Assembly (NCBI GenBank): GCA_037576215.1 | Contig: JBANDB010000014.1 | Coordinates: 124,001-188,000 of the forward strand | Origin: Armillaria gallica | Lineage: Eukaryota > Basidiomycota > Agaricomycetes > Agaricales > Physalacriaceae | DNA: 64,000 nucleotides | Direction of reading: 5' to 3' | Part shown: positions 55,696 to 64,000 of the stretch, piece by piece | Layout: each line of letters begins with the position of its first letter | How positions within the stretch are numbered: position 1 is the stretch's first letter | The notes under the pieces: generated by a model | What the model was told of the DNA's origin: nothing | Database searches by the model: none | Seen by the model: the letters and a program-made list of their open reading frames with translations, nothing else | Program-made: the position numbers and the translations under genes

Positions 55696-58534
55696 ATGTC
55701 GATGAATTTGGTATACATATGGCGATCCGCCTGCCTGCGGGTTGTTTCGCCTGGCAACCATCGTCTCTTCAGCACCACCTCCCCATGGAATGCCGCCAGA
55801 AATCCCGAGGTGCCAATTCGCATGGAAGATTTTGCTTGCGACGCTATACGGTAGGCCTCATACTACGAGAGCAAGGATTATAATAAATGAAGCTATTCTT
55901 GTAGTAATTTCTCCATAATAGCACACATCGGTGAGCCGGTGTCATCTTATGGCCTTACAGAGCGACATGGTGACACTCATGCCCAGATCATGGAAAGTCA
56001 ACGCTTGCGGATAGGTCTGTTCTTGTTTGTCATACTCTTTCATTAACCTAACGTGATGCACTAGGCTCTTAGAGGTTCCCATTTCCCTACTGGATCCAAG
56101 AATTCCATTTCCTTACGTGACCTTCCCAGCTTACCGGGACGATTCAAAAGAAGCGGACAGGGAAGAATGAGCAGGTTTTGGATAAGCTGAAGGTGGAGAG
56201 AGAGCGAGGAATCACTGGTGCTGCCCATTTTTCTTCTAGCGTCCAGAAGACTTACTATTTGCGCACACAGTGAAAGCCCAAACGGCCAGTATGTTCCACA
56301 AGCACGAAGAAAAAATGCACTTGTTAAACCTTATCGATACTCCGGTGAGGTGCTACAGCTGTCTTGTTCTTCGCTTCACTAAAAGTCTGCAAGGGACACG
56401 TAGATTTCGCGTGGGAGGTCTCTCGGTCGTTGGCTGCGTGTCAGGGAGCTTTGTTGCTGGTATGGACTACATCCGTTGTCTCTACATCCCCGTCTCATAT
56501 TTTCCCAGGTTGATGCCAGTCAAGGAGTTCAAGCACAGTCAATATCTGTTTTCCATATAGCAAAAGAACGAGGGCTCAAGATTATCCCTGTTCTGAACAA
56601 GGTGAGAGCTTGCATCGGACTGCGAATTAGTACCGACCATTGGTCCCGTAGATCGACCTGCCTGCCGCACAACCAGAGCTCATGGCTGCACAGATGGAAG
56701 CTGCCTTTGGGATTGACCCGGCAGATATTCTTCACATATCGGCCAAGACAGGGAAAGGTGTAGAGGAAGTCTTGAAAGCTGTCATCGAGCGAATACCCCC
56801 GCCAGTGGGAGATCAAAATGCGCCACCGAAAGCATTTCTTTTTGATTCTCTGTATGTTTTCTTATTTTCACGAGCCGACACAACGTATTGAATATTTTCA
56901 GGTACGATCGTTACAGAGGTGTCATTTCCTTGATCAGCGTGCAAGGAGGAGTTCTACGGAAAGGTGACTTTCTTGGAGTGTGTGCCATTGTCCCTAGACT
57001 GAAGCTGTCTAGGCGACAGAATATCTTCATGTCACACACGGAAAAGATACGATATCACAGAAGTAGGGATAATGCACCCGGAAGAAATCCCCACAAATGG
57101 TCTGTACCCCGGGCAGGTAGGATATATTGCTTGCAACATGAAGGAATCGTCAGAAGGTCAGTGATGTTGATCTAATGCCTGTCGTTGCCAGTGTCTCATA
57201 CAGATTAGCTCACATCGGGGACACATTACATCGCCATGGTACACCCGTTGAGCCTATGCCTGGTTTCAAGCCATCGAAAGCTATGGTTTATGCTGGAGTT
57301 TTCCCAGTAGACAGTAGCGACTTCCCGAAGCTTGAAGAATCCATCAAGCGGGTATCTTCCTTCCTCGTATAAGCCTTCATCATTTCACTGACACTTTTCC
57401 TTAGCTTACTCTTACCGACAGAAGTATAACCATACAACGTGAATCTTCCTCTGCTCTTGGGCAGGGCTGCCGTCTGGGTTTCTTGGGGACCTTGCACATG
57501 GACGTTTTCCGGCAGCGTCTGGAGGACGAGTACGACGCAAACATCATCATCACGGCTCCGACGGTCCCGTTCAAGGTAATCCCGACAAAGGGCAATGACT
57601 ATTTCATCAGTAACCCGACGGAGTTCCCAGACATCGCCGAAAGCATGGGCAAGGTCAAAGAGGTTCAGGAGCCCGTTGTTAGTGCGAGTATAATCGCTCC
57701 GGAAGGTAAGAATGCTTCCTTGCGGACTGACGAACTTTCTGACAGTCCACTCTAGAATACTTTGGGGAGATCACGGACTTGTGTTTCATTCATCGAGCCG
57801 AGAACCTAGATCATAGATATCTGGATGCTGGTTCGGGTCTGGCGTCGTCGAGGGTTATCATCACTTGTGTTATGCCTCTAAGCGAGATCGTAACCGACTT
57901 TTTCGATCAGCTGAAGAGCCGGACATCTGGGTTCGCCAGTTTTGAGTGCGTGTATCTTCTACTTTATTTTCAGCCCGGTCTTGACCGTGCAATCTTTGAT
58001 AGTTACGAGGATGCTGGATATCAGAAGAGTGATCTGGCCAAGGTGAGAAGACCAAAGGCGCCTGTGCAAACGAGTACTTACGTCAGTTATTTAGATGGTT
58101 TTCTTACTGAACGGCAAGCCTGTTGATGCCCTTGCGCTGGTTGTACATAAATCCGCACAGGACAAGATCGGTCGCGCCTGGGTTAAGAAGCTTCGTAAGT
58201 CCCCGATGCATTCCTGATGTTTATTCTGGCTCAATCCGGAACAGATAAAGTGATTCCTCGGCAGCTCTTTGAAGTCCCCATCCAAGCAGCGATCGGTAAA
58301 AAAGTAATCGCCAGGGAAACCCTCTCCGCCATGAGAGCTGATGTCACCGCGGGACTGTACGGAGGTGCGTTGTAGTACTTGACAATAAGACTACCGAAGA
58401 ACTGACGTTGGGTAGGTCATTATGAGCGGAAAATGAAGCATCTAGAGAACCAAAAGGAAGGGAAGCGAAGGATGAAGAAGGTCGGAACGGTGGAGCTTCC
58501 ACAAGAGGCCTTCTTCGATATTCTCAAGAAATAG
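55696..58534 (+). CDS. GUF1: Mitochondrial translation factor GUF1 (EF4/LepA GTPase)
   Basis: About 18 exons; all frames join. The start [20 protein letters not shown] gives an Arg/Ser-rich mitochondrial presequence (ending near LFSTTSP), then [22 protein letters not shown] (G1, split by an intron after HI), [20 protein letters not shown] (G2), [16 protein letters not shown] (G3), VLNK|IDLPAA (G4, split by an intron) and ISAKTGKGV (G5). EF4-specific motifs [29 protein letters not shown] and the C-terminal [20 protein letters not shown] follow; the end is DILKK. In known systems it binds mitochondrial ribosomes and promotes back-translocation or ribosome assembly under stress. The intron-rich 5' half includes several alternative acceptors, so details may differ. 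Confidence 0.94.
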
Positions 58535-58761
58535 TCGGATGGTATACAACACTAGCGCTACTCTAATTATACTGATATAGGATGACTGGCTGCTGTAATG
58601 TATCGTCGGATCTATAGTACTGTATCTTCGTCGTCGTAGGTTTCTTTGAGTAGCCTGGTGGCGTAGTTGGATGAGTCAGAGACGGGAATAAAAAAGCAGC
58701 GACTGACCGATATATTGATGATGGAGGATGATCGCCACTGCGTGAAAAGTATCGGTATGCA

Positions 58762-60023
58762 TCACACTCTAGAGAGATAGTTCACTGACTCGTTCGTGAT
58801 ATACGCATCGACCAATTCCGGACAAACGTAGTCATAGAATGGGTTGACAACGTTCACCTTGTCCACCAAATCACCTTCCTCGAACCCGAGAACCTTGCTG
58901 GGATCGGAGAAATCCAAAGCTCCGTATTCGTGGTAGAGGTTCCAAAGTGGGGTTACTTTGAATTGGCCTGCACAGACGACAACGGGGGTGCTATGAGCTC
59001 GCGCTGCGGTGGCGGCTATTTGTGCACCAGATGTGGCAAACATGCCACCGTTTGCAAGGATTGCGTGGGCACCGAGGATGACTTTGTTGACTCGAGACAT
59101 TAGGGCGAAGATTGATGAATCGGGGACTAGGAACGTTGAGATACCCGCGGACGAGAGGGATGCAGCTAAATCGCGGCCGCCGTAACTAGAAAACAGAGGT
59201 TAGTAAGGCGAGATTGTGTTAGAAGACTTGGTACGGACGTTGGTGCTGTCTCGGCGACTATGACAGTGTATTTTCGATAATGTGCAGCAGTCTTGAGGAA
59301 GGTCTCTACGGTCCTCGACGCGCCGAGAGTAAGAATGATTTCGCTGGAAGCAAGTTTAATATCAAGTCGTGCATGGAACGATGCTCTTACTCTGAATGTA
59401 TATGATCCTTGGCATTTTTTGACACGTTGTCGTACACAGTTTCCAGCTCGTCAAATATATCTTGAATAGCTTCCATGAGGACAGGTTTTAGTCCTCGTGC
59501 AAATGAGTCGGGATCTGTTGAATCATCCTCCTTGAGCGTGCCTTTCGTTTCTGCTTTTGTGATGGTAATATGCTTCCGCGGCTGCCCCTGCAGAACGAAT
59601 TTCGCTATTGAAAATGATTCGGGTATTGAGGCCGTCGTCCCTTTTGTAGCAGTATGGTATTCCTCTCGAATATGATGCAGAACCTTCCGTACGGTATTAC
59701 CAACAGAGTGCTCTATGGGCATGAATTTGATAAAACTCAGTGTAATGACACAACAACGCACAAACCTTTTGGCTGAGCCTCCACGAGTCTTCGGCCCACA
59801 GAGCGAATGATATCCACGAGTTGTTCGAAATTAGAGAACCGTGCTTTGGCGACGACTTGACGTATTACCAGTAGAGTTTCGAGAGCGGATGCGCGTGAAC
59901 CGACGACTTGTCTGTTGAATCATAAGAGAGAAACAAACAGTTTCCTGTGAGCACTGACCGCCGTCGTAGCCGCAGTGCAAGACTTTCGACGATGCGTTGG
60001 TCGCCAGCATCGGAGGTCATCAT
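58762..60023 (-). CDS. GCD7: Translation initiation factor eIF2B subunit beta
   Basis: The ATG at 60023 (a second lies at 60020) gives [20 protein letters not shown]. The gene continues with [40 protein letters not shown], a middle exon with [20 protein letters not shown], and a Rossmann-like C-terminal domain with [58 protein letters not shown] and the final [14 protein letters not shown]. This is the eIF2B alpha/beta/delta family, beta branch. It is part of the regulatory core of the guanine nucleotide exchange factor for eIF2 in the cytosol and the target of the integrated stress response. Several introns (about 59185-59235, 59343-59394, 59760-59768 and 59910-59960) were seen; exact borders are not resolved. 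Confidence 0.9.
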
Positions 60024-60186
60024 GGAGGACGTGCAGAACGTTGAGGACGAGTCAGTTTTCGGCTATCCCCGTTTGGAATGGGCCCCGATTGAGGCACCAA
60101 CGACATCATTCACCCATCATCGCTTATAGACACGCGTCAGGGAGGTTGAGCTGCCTCCCTGTACCGAACCACCATCATCCTCGCTA

Positions 60187-62541
60187 ATGCCACCTCAGGT
60201 CGACCTCGTCGTCACATTCAGGGCCTCCCAGAAAATTGCTCTGTCGAAACAGCAAATTCGCGACGACGCCCAGAAAGCAGAGCAGCAGTATGCCCGCCTC
60301 CTTGAGACATTGAAGTACGGTGGTCTTCGAGCGGTAGCCAGGAGGGGAGAGGCCCTTGGGCATCTGCTTATCTTTGTATACTGTCCTGAAGGTTTGGTTA
60401 CGAACTTAGTTAAGAGAGAGTGGTATGTCATTTCACCTGTCGTAGCCTTCGGCGTGGTGTTCATCGACTGCCAGGCATTCAGATTTTCTCTCCGGCCTTC
60501 CGACGACACCCATCAAATCTGGCACTCAGTTACCGCCGCTGAGTATTTCAGATCGCCTTCGTCTAGTGCATTCATACATAACGTCGATGCCCATTGACGG
60601 CGGTTTGGGAATCACACCAGGAACCTCCCAATGGGATCTCGTAGAGTCTGTTATGTGCTTGCATGACCGGAACTTCAACGAGCAATGGAAGCATACGTGG
60701 AAGAGTCGAAAGATTGCTTCAGTCTCGGACGATAGAATACGGGATCAAGTACGTCTTCATTACTAGCAGGTCAAATTAACTGACCCGTTTTAGTTTGGCG
60801 ACTCTGTGGCTCTCTACTTCTCGTTCCTCCACTCCTACACTCGCGCCCTCATAATTCCGGCTATCCTTGGTCCTGCCTTCTACTTCTTTGGCTCGCCTTA
60901 TTCACCTGTGTACTCCTCCTTGCTTCTTCTCTGGTCAGTCACGTTCGTCGAATGGTGGCGCGTCCAGGAGCGCATTGTCTCCCTCCGATTCGGAACGCGA
61001 GGTTCCTTCCGTGTAGAAAAACGGCGTGCCCAGTACAATCCCAATTTCTCATGGTGGCAGCGAGACCTTCGAATGCTTGCAAGCCTTCCAATAATCTTAC
61101 TATTCGCTGGCGTCCTTGTTGCCCTCTTGACTGCTATTTTCGTGTTTGAAGCCTTCGTCACGCAATTGTATACAGGTCCCGGACACAAGTACATTGTGAG
61201 TCTAGTGTATATGTTGGTGACCTCATTAACGGGTTTTCTCCAGAGTCTCAGTCCTACCATTTTATTTGCGATTCTTGTCCCACGTTTACTGGCTGTCTAC
61301 CAAGTAATAGCCACCAAGTTCACAGCATGGGAAAACCATGCACATCATTCTTCCTACATCTCTTCACTTAGTCTAAAAACCTTTGTCCTGACTTCCCTTG
61401 TTGCATATCTCGGTCTTGCATTGAGCGCGTTCGTCTACGTGCCGTTTGGTGAAGGCGTCATGCAGTTTGTACAGTTGCAAATCTTCCACACCAATAACAC
61501 CTCCGAGGATTCACCTGACAAACCGACCGCGGGCATCTGGGAGGTCGATGCCACCACAGCTGGCCGCAAACTCAACCCAGGACGCCTCCGCGACCAGATG
61601 TTTGCCTACACGGTGACGAACCAGGTTGTGAATACGTTCATGGAAATCGGGTTGCCATTCGTTCTGCGCGCTGTCGAAAATTACAGAAACAAGAGAAAAA
61701 CCAATTCGGGCACGTCATCTCCAAAGGGTAAAAAGAAAGTTGTGTTCGAAGACGAGAAGGAAAAGGGAGGCGCCGAAGAGAGAGAATTTCTGGAAAGGGT
61801 TCGCAGCGAAGTTGCTTTACCCGAGTACGATATCTTCGGGGATTACAACGAGATGGTGATTCAGTTTGGCTATGTCGCATTATGGTCGACGATATGGCCT
61901 TTGGCTCCTTGTAAGTGGCAAAACCCTGACGAAGGACCTGATACTAAGCTTTCATTCTAGTGATGGCGCTGGTCAACAACTTCTTCGAGCTTCGATCGGA
62001 TGCTTTCAAAATCATTACTCACGTCCGCCGGCCCGTTCCTATGAGGGTTGATACGATTGGACCCTGGCTGGACGCGCTCACTTTCCTCGCTTGGCTGGCC
62101 TCCTTGACCAATGCATCGCTTGTATATCTATTTTGTCCCAGGTCACAGGTCCATTGCAATACCACACCTTCTTCAATCGACAAGGTCAGCCAGCTCTTCT
62201 CGGCTGCTGGTGTTGCAGGGATCGAGGGGCAGGCCGCGACGATGGATCTACTGAAAACTGCGTTATTGATCGCATTTGCTGCCTCCCACGGATATATGCT
62301 CCTGCGTGTCATCGTTCGACACGTTGTTGAGAGAATAGTATGGAAAACCAGCGAGGAGGTGAAAGAGCGGGAGCGGGAGGAAAGGGAAATCAAGGAGTCC
62401 TTTTTGCGGGGTACAGCCGAAAAGGGGGAAGACGATGTGGCAGAGGTGAAGAGTGCTGATGCTGATGCTGATGCTGATGAGGTGTTTTGGGATCATGATG
62501 AAGGGCTGCAGGAGATTCAGAGAATATCGAAAGAGGCATGA
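60187..62541 (+). CDS. Anoctamin/TMEM16-family scramblase or channel (Ist2-like)
   Basis: Exon 1 is 60187-60422; the second starts about 60476 and rejoins KRE to WHSDFLSGLPTTPI. Features: an N-terminal ferredoxin-like cytosolic domain (VDLVVTFRAS...), YITSMPIDGGLGITPG, then FGDSVALYFSFLHSYTRALI, FFGSPYSPVYSSLLLLWSV, EWWRVQERIVSLRFGTRG, several hydrophobic segments to 62100, and MALVNNFFELRSDAFKI with PVPMRVDTIGPWL, characteristic of fungal TMEM16 proteins. A charged, Lys/Glu-rich C-terminus contains an Ala-Asp repeat. In known fungal relatives this is a calcium-activated lipid scramblase of the plasma or ER membrane. The intron near 61197-61244 is in frame; the last one (about 61912-61961) rejoins LAP to LMALVNN. 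Confidence 0.92.
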
Positions 62542-62888
62542 ACAAGATTGTAGTAATGTACACGTAGGATTTTTTCATGGTACACGTATATTCGACGTTG
62601 CTTATCGCTTCTGTGGACTTCGATGATATATTGGAAGCAACACGAAGCAGTCGGACTCTGCGGGATGTTGAGGAGTACCCGGACGTGTAGTCCAAAAGGA
62701 TGCATTGGATTATAGATGAGTATAAGTACATTGGATCAGTTACATAACAAGACGAGGTTTTAGTACATCACTGCGGCTTTCCATTTACATCCTACACGCG
62801 CCAATCACATCACCACGTAGCAGTATGCTCGGCTCATTTTGATCTGTGCGGGCTCTCGACGCAAGCGATCAGCCTCTTGCTACTCCCT
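62542..62888. other. Intergenic region
   Basis: About 350 bp between the convergent TMEM16 and RBR-ligase genes; no gene. Confidence 0.6.
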
Positions 62889-64000
62889 TCACTGCCACTC
62901 AGCTTGTTGCCTCCTCCACTGGGCCGCTCGCTCCTCTCTCTGCCGCTCTTGCTCGTCTTCCCGCCTGCGTCGTTCTATAGCTTCCGCATGTTGAGCAGCA
63001 ATCCTTTCCTGGTCCCTTCTAATTTGATCACGCTGCTCTTGCGCTACCCGGGCAGCCTCTTCCCGCTTGCGTTGCTCCATAGCCTCTGCATGATAAAGAG
63101 CAATCCTATCTTGTTCAAATCTGTCTTGATCATACTGCCCTGGCGCTACCCTGGGAGCTTCCGGCTCGTCAGCATCAATGCCTCCATGCACGGTACTCAT
63201 GTGGTCGTAGATGTTGGCGGCGTCGAAGACTCCCATACAGCGCCAGCAAATATGAGCTCCGCATCTAGAAAGGCTATTCAGCTTCAAACAAATGGGAGGA
63301 TTGAATACGAACGGGCACGTCATATGATTGCATCCTTCCGCTTTCTCTAGGAGGCGTGAGCAGGTCGGGCATTGCTTGATATCACGTCGCTGCAAAAGCC
63401 ATATCTGGCTCATTCGTTCCTGCTCCGCGGGATTATTATGAATGCGAGCATATTCACAGCTCATTCTTTCATGTGAATCCTCACCACATGAAGAACATAT
63501 CTCGGAGAAGCAAGATGGACATCGTAAAACAGACGCCGCTTCCGACCTGCGGTATATCTGCATACAATCTGGTGTCTTGCAGTACCTGAACTCCTGCGGA
63601 CGTTTGTCAACATGTGTCGTGAAAACAGTTTCTAGGAGGTGATCAAAGGCAGTCGGTGGAAGGAATTTTTGAATGACAGGAATAGAGATGGGTGTTCCAC
63701 AGGTTGATTCGTTCCCCATACATACGAGCGGAAAACTCCCGGTTTTGGCGGCAGAGGTGAGGAAGTGTCGGATGCATCCTGTGCAGTAGACGTGCTCGCA
63801 TACCAATTGAAACGGTGTCGAGACTTCGTCGTAACATACAGGACACGTATGGGATCCGGGTGCGATGTTCACATTGATGGGCTTGAGGGACTCGGTGATA
63901 TGATTGTTAAGATGGAGTCGGACCTCCTCGCCTCCTCTAACCATGATCTCAGCAGAACGAATATCCAGTGTCACATTGTCTTCCCCGAAAACTTCTCTCA
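62889..64000 (-). CDS. RBR-type E3 ubiquitin ligase, 5'-partial
   Basis: The frame is open to the right edge of the window, so the N-terminus is missing. RING1 is visible as CPVCYDEVSTPFQLVCEH plus CIRHFL; the IBR follows with RYCKTPDCMQIYRRSE, CPSCFSEICSSCGEDSH; the Rcat/RING2 begins KQCPTCSRLLEKAEGCNHMTC. An intron (about 63270-63322) then joins to CGAHICWRCMGVFD, giving the expected C-x-C-G...CWxC arrangement with the catalytic cysteine in the GCNHMTC stretch. The C-terminal 100 residues form a Gln/Arg/Glu-rich coiled coil containing two similar heptad blocks. RBR ligases form a thioester with ubiquitin like HECT enzymes; the target is unknown. The start given by the window is not the real start. 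Confidence 0.9.
   Translation of the reverse strand, partial: REVFGEDNVTLDIRSAEIMVRGGEEVRLHLNNHITESLKPINVNIAPGSHTCPVCYDEVSTPFQLVCEHVYCTGCIRHFLTSAAKTGSFPLVCMGNESTCGTPISIPVIQKFLPPTAFDHLLETVFTTHVDKRPQEFRYCKTPDCMQIYRRSEAASVLRCPSCFSEICSSCGEDSHERMSCEYARIHNNPAEQERMSQIWLLQRRDIKQCPTCSRLLEKAEGCNHMTCPFVFNPPICLKLNSLSRCGAHICWRCMGVFDAANIYDHMSTVHGGIDADEPEAPRVAPGQYDQDRFEQDRIALYHAEAMEQRKREEAARVAQEQRDQIRRDQERIAAQHAEAIERRRREDEQERQREERAAQWRRQQAEWQ

Noticed and set aside
57030..57060. Apparent frameshift in GUF1 near the [13 protein letters not shown] segment
   Set aside because: A recount of CACACACGG shows the frame is continuous.
1..64000. CRISPR arrays, operons with ribosome binding sites, or other prokaryotic systems
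   Set aside because: No regular spaced repeats; genes have spliceosomal introns throughout.

Overview
The window looks like nuclear DNA of a basidiomycete, most likely an Agaricomycete. Genes carry many short (about 47-65 nt) GT-AG introns, several exons are only 7-13 nt long, and the gene content fits mushrooms: F-box-like families, a DUF6535 protein, a copper-radical oxidase, a GMC oxidoreductase and a two-SAP-domain TKL-type kinase. All functional calls rest on motifs read from the translations. Splice sites were chosen by eye from frame continuity and consensus, so exon borders are predictions.

Layout. 1-4.8 kb: a direct tandem duplication of a 2.3 kb block carrying an F-box gene; the second copy is frameshifted. 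4.8-5.6 kb: a decayed Fic/Doc-family gene that starts at the edge of the duplication. 6.4-7.7 kb: a DPB4/POLE3-like histone-fold gene with a 7-nt exon, head-to-head with an intron-bearing tRNA-Ser(CGA). 8.0-8.5 kb: an inverted-repeat MITE-like element. 8.8-14.5 kb: a peroxisomal-type 4-coumarate-CoA-ligase-like gene, a U6 snRNA gene and a 16-exon GMC oxidoreductase. 14.5-21 kb: gene-poor, with a DUF6535 gene (apparent frameshift) flanked by two copies of a diverged 0.3 kb repeat. 21-27 kb: an ADGF-type adenosine deaminase, a divergent pair of tiny secreted cysteine-pattern proteins, and an ABHD11-like hydrolase.

27-64 kb is dense, conserved housekeeping sequence: CTF18, an Mss4-like factor, a possible DUF6593-like gene, the SAP-domain kinase, a URI/DUF3835-like protein, ribosomal protein L14, PNO1, a glyoxal-oxidase-like protein with an extra N-terminal domain, TRM2-like tRNA methyltransferase, a branched-chain aminotransferase, PIG-B, a myotubularin phosphatase, mitochondrial GUF1/LepA, eIF2B-beta, a TMEM16/anoctamin and an RBR ubiquitin ligase that runs off the right edge. 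Many of these are arranged head-to-head with 100-200 bp between start codons, suggesting shared promoters.

The strongest candidate for something undescribed is the divergent pair of 67- and 71-residue secreted proteins at 23.6-25.4 kb. They share exon lengths, intron phases, TATA-box placement and the exact spacing of five cysteines, and I cannot assign them to a known family. Other items worth a second look are the degenerate Fic/Doc gene, the SAP-kinase that lacks the usual VAIK lysine, the fused glyoxal oxidase, and three introns with GC rather than GT donors.
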